Shown piece after piece: positions 62,625 to 64,000 of a stretch of DNA of 64,000 nucleotides. The DNA is from Actinernus sp. WN-2022 (Eukaryota; Cnidaria; Anthozoa; Actiniaria; Actinernidae). The stretch is from NCBI GenBank assembly GCA_030867875.1, contig JAOWCC010001609.1:1098288-1162287 (forward strand), written 5' to 3'. The stretch's first letter is position 1. Each line of letters starts with the position of its first letter. Made by a program: the position numbers and the translations under genes. Under the pieces are notes generated by a model, which saw only the letters and a list, made by a program, of their open reading frames with translations, was not told the origin of the DNA and did not search any database.

Positions 62625-63508
62625 CAGTTGAAATTGACCATTCAGTTCAATTTGACCATGTCAGTCCAAACAAACTAGTTCAATTTGACCATGAGTCAAA
62701 ACAAACTAGTTCAATTTGACCATTGGTCATATTCAACTACATGTAGTTCAATTTGACCCGGTCAAACCAACCCAGGTTTCGCTATCAATGATTCTAAAAA
62801 AAAATTACCCTCCCCTCCCTTCCCTTCCTTCCTTCCATCTATCCATCCCTCCCTTCCCTTCCCTTCCCTTCCCTTCCCTTCCCTTCCCTTCCCTTCCCGT
62901 CCCTTCCCTTCCCTTCCCTTCCCTTCCCTTCCCTCCTCTCCTCTCTCTCCCCTCCCTCCTCTCCTCTCTCTCCCCTCCCATATACTTACACTTAATTACC
63001 TTTCATTCAGATGTAATACCATGTACTGAACTCAGGGGGATTTGAACTCAGCAGCTCTGCCTTGACACACCCATGCAGTTTTCCACTGACTTAATAACAC
63101 ACTGCGCCACACAAGCTCTTGTTGATTTGGAAGCAACATTTATTATAAACCGGAACCCAGATCCTCTCGGGTCAACAAGTCAACATTTACATGAAGTAGT
63201 AACCCACATGGAATCTGTCATGAAACTCCAAATATTTTTTTTGCTTTAGTTTCCTTCAACGATCAATAATCATATGAACTAATCCAAATCCTACCCCTAC
63301 ATTTAAAAAAAAACCTAACTGTCAACAATGTGTGCTCAGTAATTTGTTTGAGTCAAATTAAACTAGTTTGTTTTGACCATGGTCAATTTGAACTAGTTTG
63401 TTTTGACTGAGTCAAATTGACCTAGATTGAATTGACCAGGTCAAATTGAACTAGGTTGTTTTGACCCATGGTCAAATTGAACTGAATGGTCAATTTCAAC
63501 TACAACAT
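62625..63508. mobile_element. Inverted-repeat element with AATTTGACC sub-repeats and (TTCCC)n core
   Basis: Ends GTTGAAATTGACCATTCAG and its complement. Each terminal part is built of alternating AACTAGTTCAATTTGACC and its complement, about five units per side. The core has a (CCCTT)n microsatellite (62,805-62,985). A minus-strand tRNA-like stretch lies at 63,020-63,125 (GTGTGGCGCAGTG, then GAGTTCAAATCCCCC). Absent from copy 1 near 7,560. Confidence 0.7.
62805..62985. repeat. (CCCTT)n microsatellite
   Basis: Long run of TTCCC with interruptions, then CTCCTCTCC-type repeats. Confidence 0.9.
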
Positions 63509-64000
63509 ACATGTATACATGTAACATGAGCATGGGTCGTCTGTGATCTGGCTGGAACTCATTACTGTCTAAAATTATATTGATCATAGAATCTTTAGAT
63601 CAAATCTTGCTACTTTTTTCATGATTGATAAATAGCATTGTTTATTATTTATTTATTTTATACTTATTTTTATTCATTTGCGGTGATGGGTTCACACCCT
63701 GTGCATTTTAAATAACATATTTAGATTTAGAATTGTCTACTCAATTTAAATGTAATTTTTCGTTTAAGCTTTAAAGTTCTTTGTAGATTCGCATAAGTTT
63801 TTATATGTGGCTTCTCTGGGGATGAAGCATCATAATTTTCTTCAAAGAATAATTGTAATTTTGTTAGATTCTTCAATCAATCAAATTCTATGCATGTTAG
63901 CCTACGTGTAGCTGTTTACCCACCCTTAGTGAGGAGGGAACGTCTACGTAAAGCTGGCACTAACCGTGATATGTTCCTTGTGAACTGAGTCTATTATGTT

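Larger units (their letters stand above)
56005..63990 (+). repeat. Long repeat, copy 2 (homologous to 4,750-8,090)
   Basis: Same order and orientation as copy 1, with extra insertions at about 56,248-56,632, 56,829-57,554, 57,955-58,317, 59,084-61,287, 61,648-62,490 and 62,625-63,508. The uninserted parts remain close enough to align by eye. The splice-donor-like TTTAG|GTGAGT is retained at about 58,932. The match runs almost to the window edge. Confidence 0.75.

Noticed and set aside
63020..63125. tRNA gene on the minus strand
   Set aside because: Box-like sequences are present, but stems cannot be closed; it is more likely a SINE head inside the inserted element.

Overview
The window looks like an accessory, transposon-rich stretch of an invertebrate animal genome, most likely an anthozoan cnidarian such as a coral. 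I infer this from the mixture of element families (a CR1/L2-type LINE, a THAP-DDE4/YqaJ element of ISL2EU type, tRNA-derived SINEs, very many foldback and terminal-inverted-repeat elements) and from a KRAB-less poly-C2H2 zinc-finger exon. No sequence search was possible, so the taxon is an inference. There is no rRNA, CRISPR or bacterial operon structure.

Layout. 0-11 kb: gene-poor, with a 1.8-kb dispersed repeat (1,925-3,695; second copy 29,237-31,018) and copy 1 of a long repeat (4,750-8,090; copy 2 at 56,005-63,990 is inflated by at least six insertions). 11.4-15.6 kb: a LINE with one intact 1,291-codon ORF (endonuclease plus reverse transcriptase) whose N-terminal region contains 50-residue tandem repeats. 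17-20 kb: SINEs, tandem repeats, a TA-flanked element and a LINE relic. 20.8-26.1 kb: an ISL2EU-like DNA transposon with matching terminal inverted repeats, an intact THAP-DDE4 transposase and a broken YqaJ-PHD-PHD-Ulp1 protein. 27.4-28.9 kb: a zinc-finger exon with 15 in-frame C2H2 fingers. 31-33.6 kb: a decayed LINE interrupted by two small elements whose target duplications can be read. 33.9-39.7 kb: foldback elements, including a 1.4-kb palindrome.

39.7-50.2 kb is the most interesting part: a compact virus-like island with overlapping genes. It encodes a putative double-jelly-roll major capsid protein, an A32/FtsK-type packaging ATPase, a retroviral-type (rve) integrase, several small membrane proteins, a coiled-coil protein, a Cys-rich zinc-binding protein and an F-box/ankyrin protein. 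This set resembles a Polinton/Maverick- or adintovirus-like provirus, but no protein-primed DNA polymerase B and no adenovirus-type protease is visible. Two 16-bp identical motifs sit directly upstream of its genes. Capsid and ATPase genes are open, while most other genes carry single stops or frameshifts and one is split by an inserted element, so the copy is probably dead.

51-55 kb: a degenerate 60-bp tandem repeat, a tyrosine recombinase of Crypton/DIRS kind with its catalytic set present, and a split direct repeat interrupted by a 1.5-kb TTAA-flanked element. 56-64 kb: copy 2 of the long repeat, including a 1.8-kb palindrome carrying a tRNA-like sequence in each arm.
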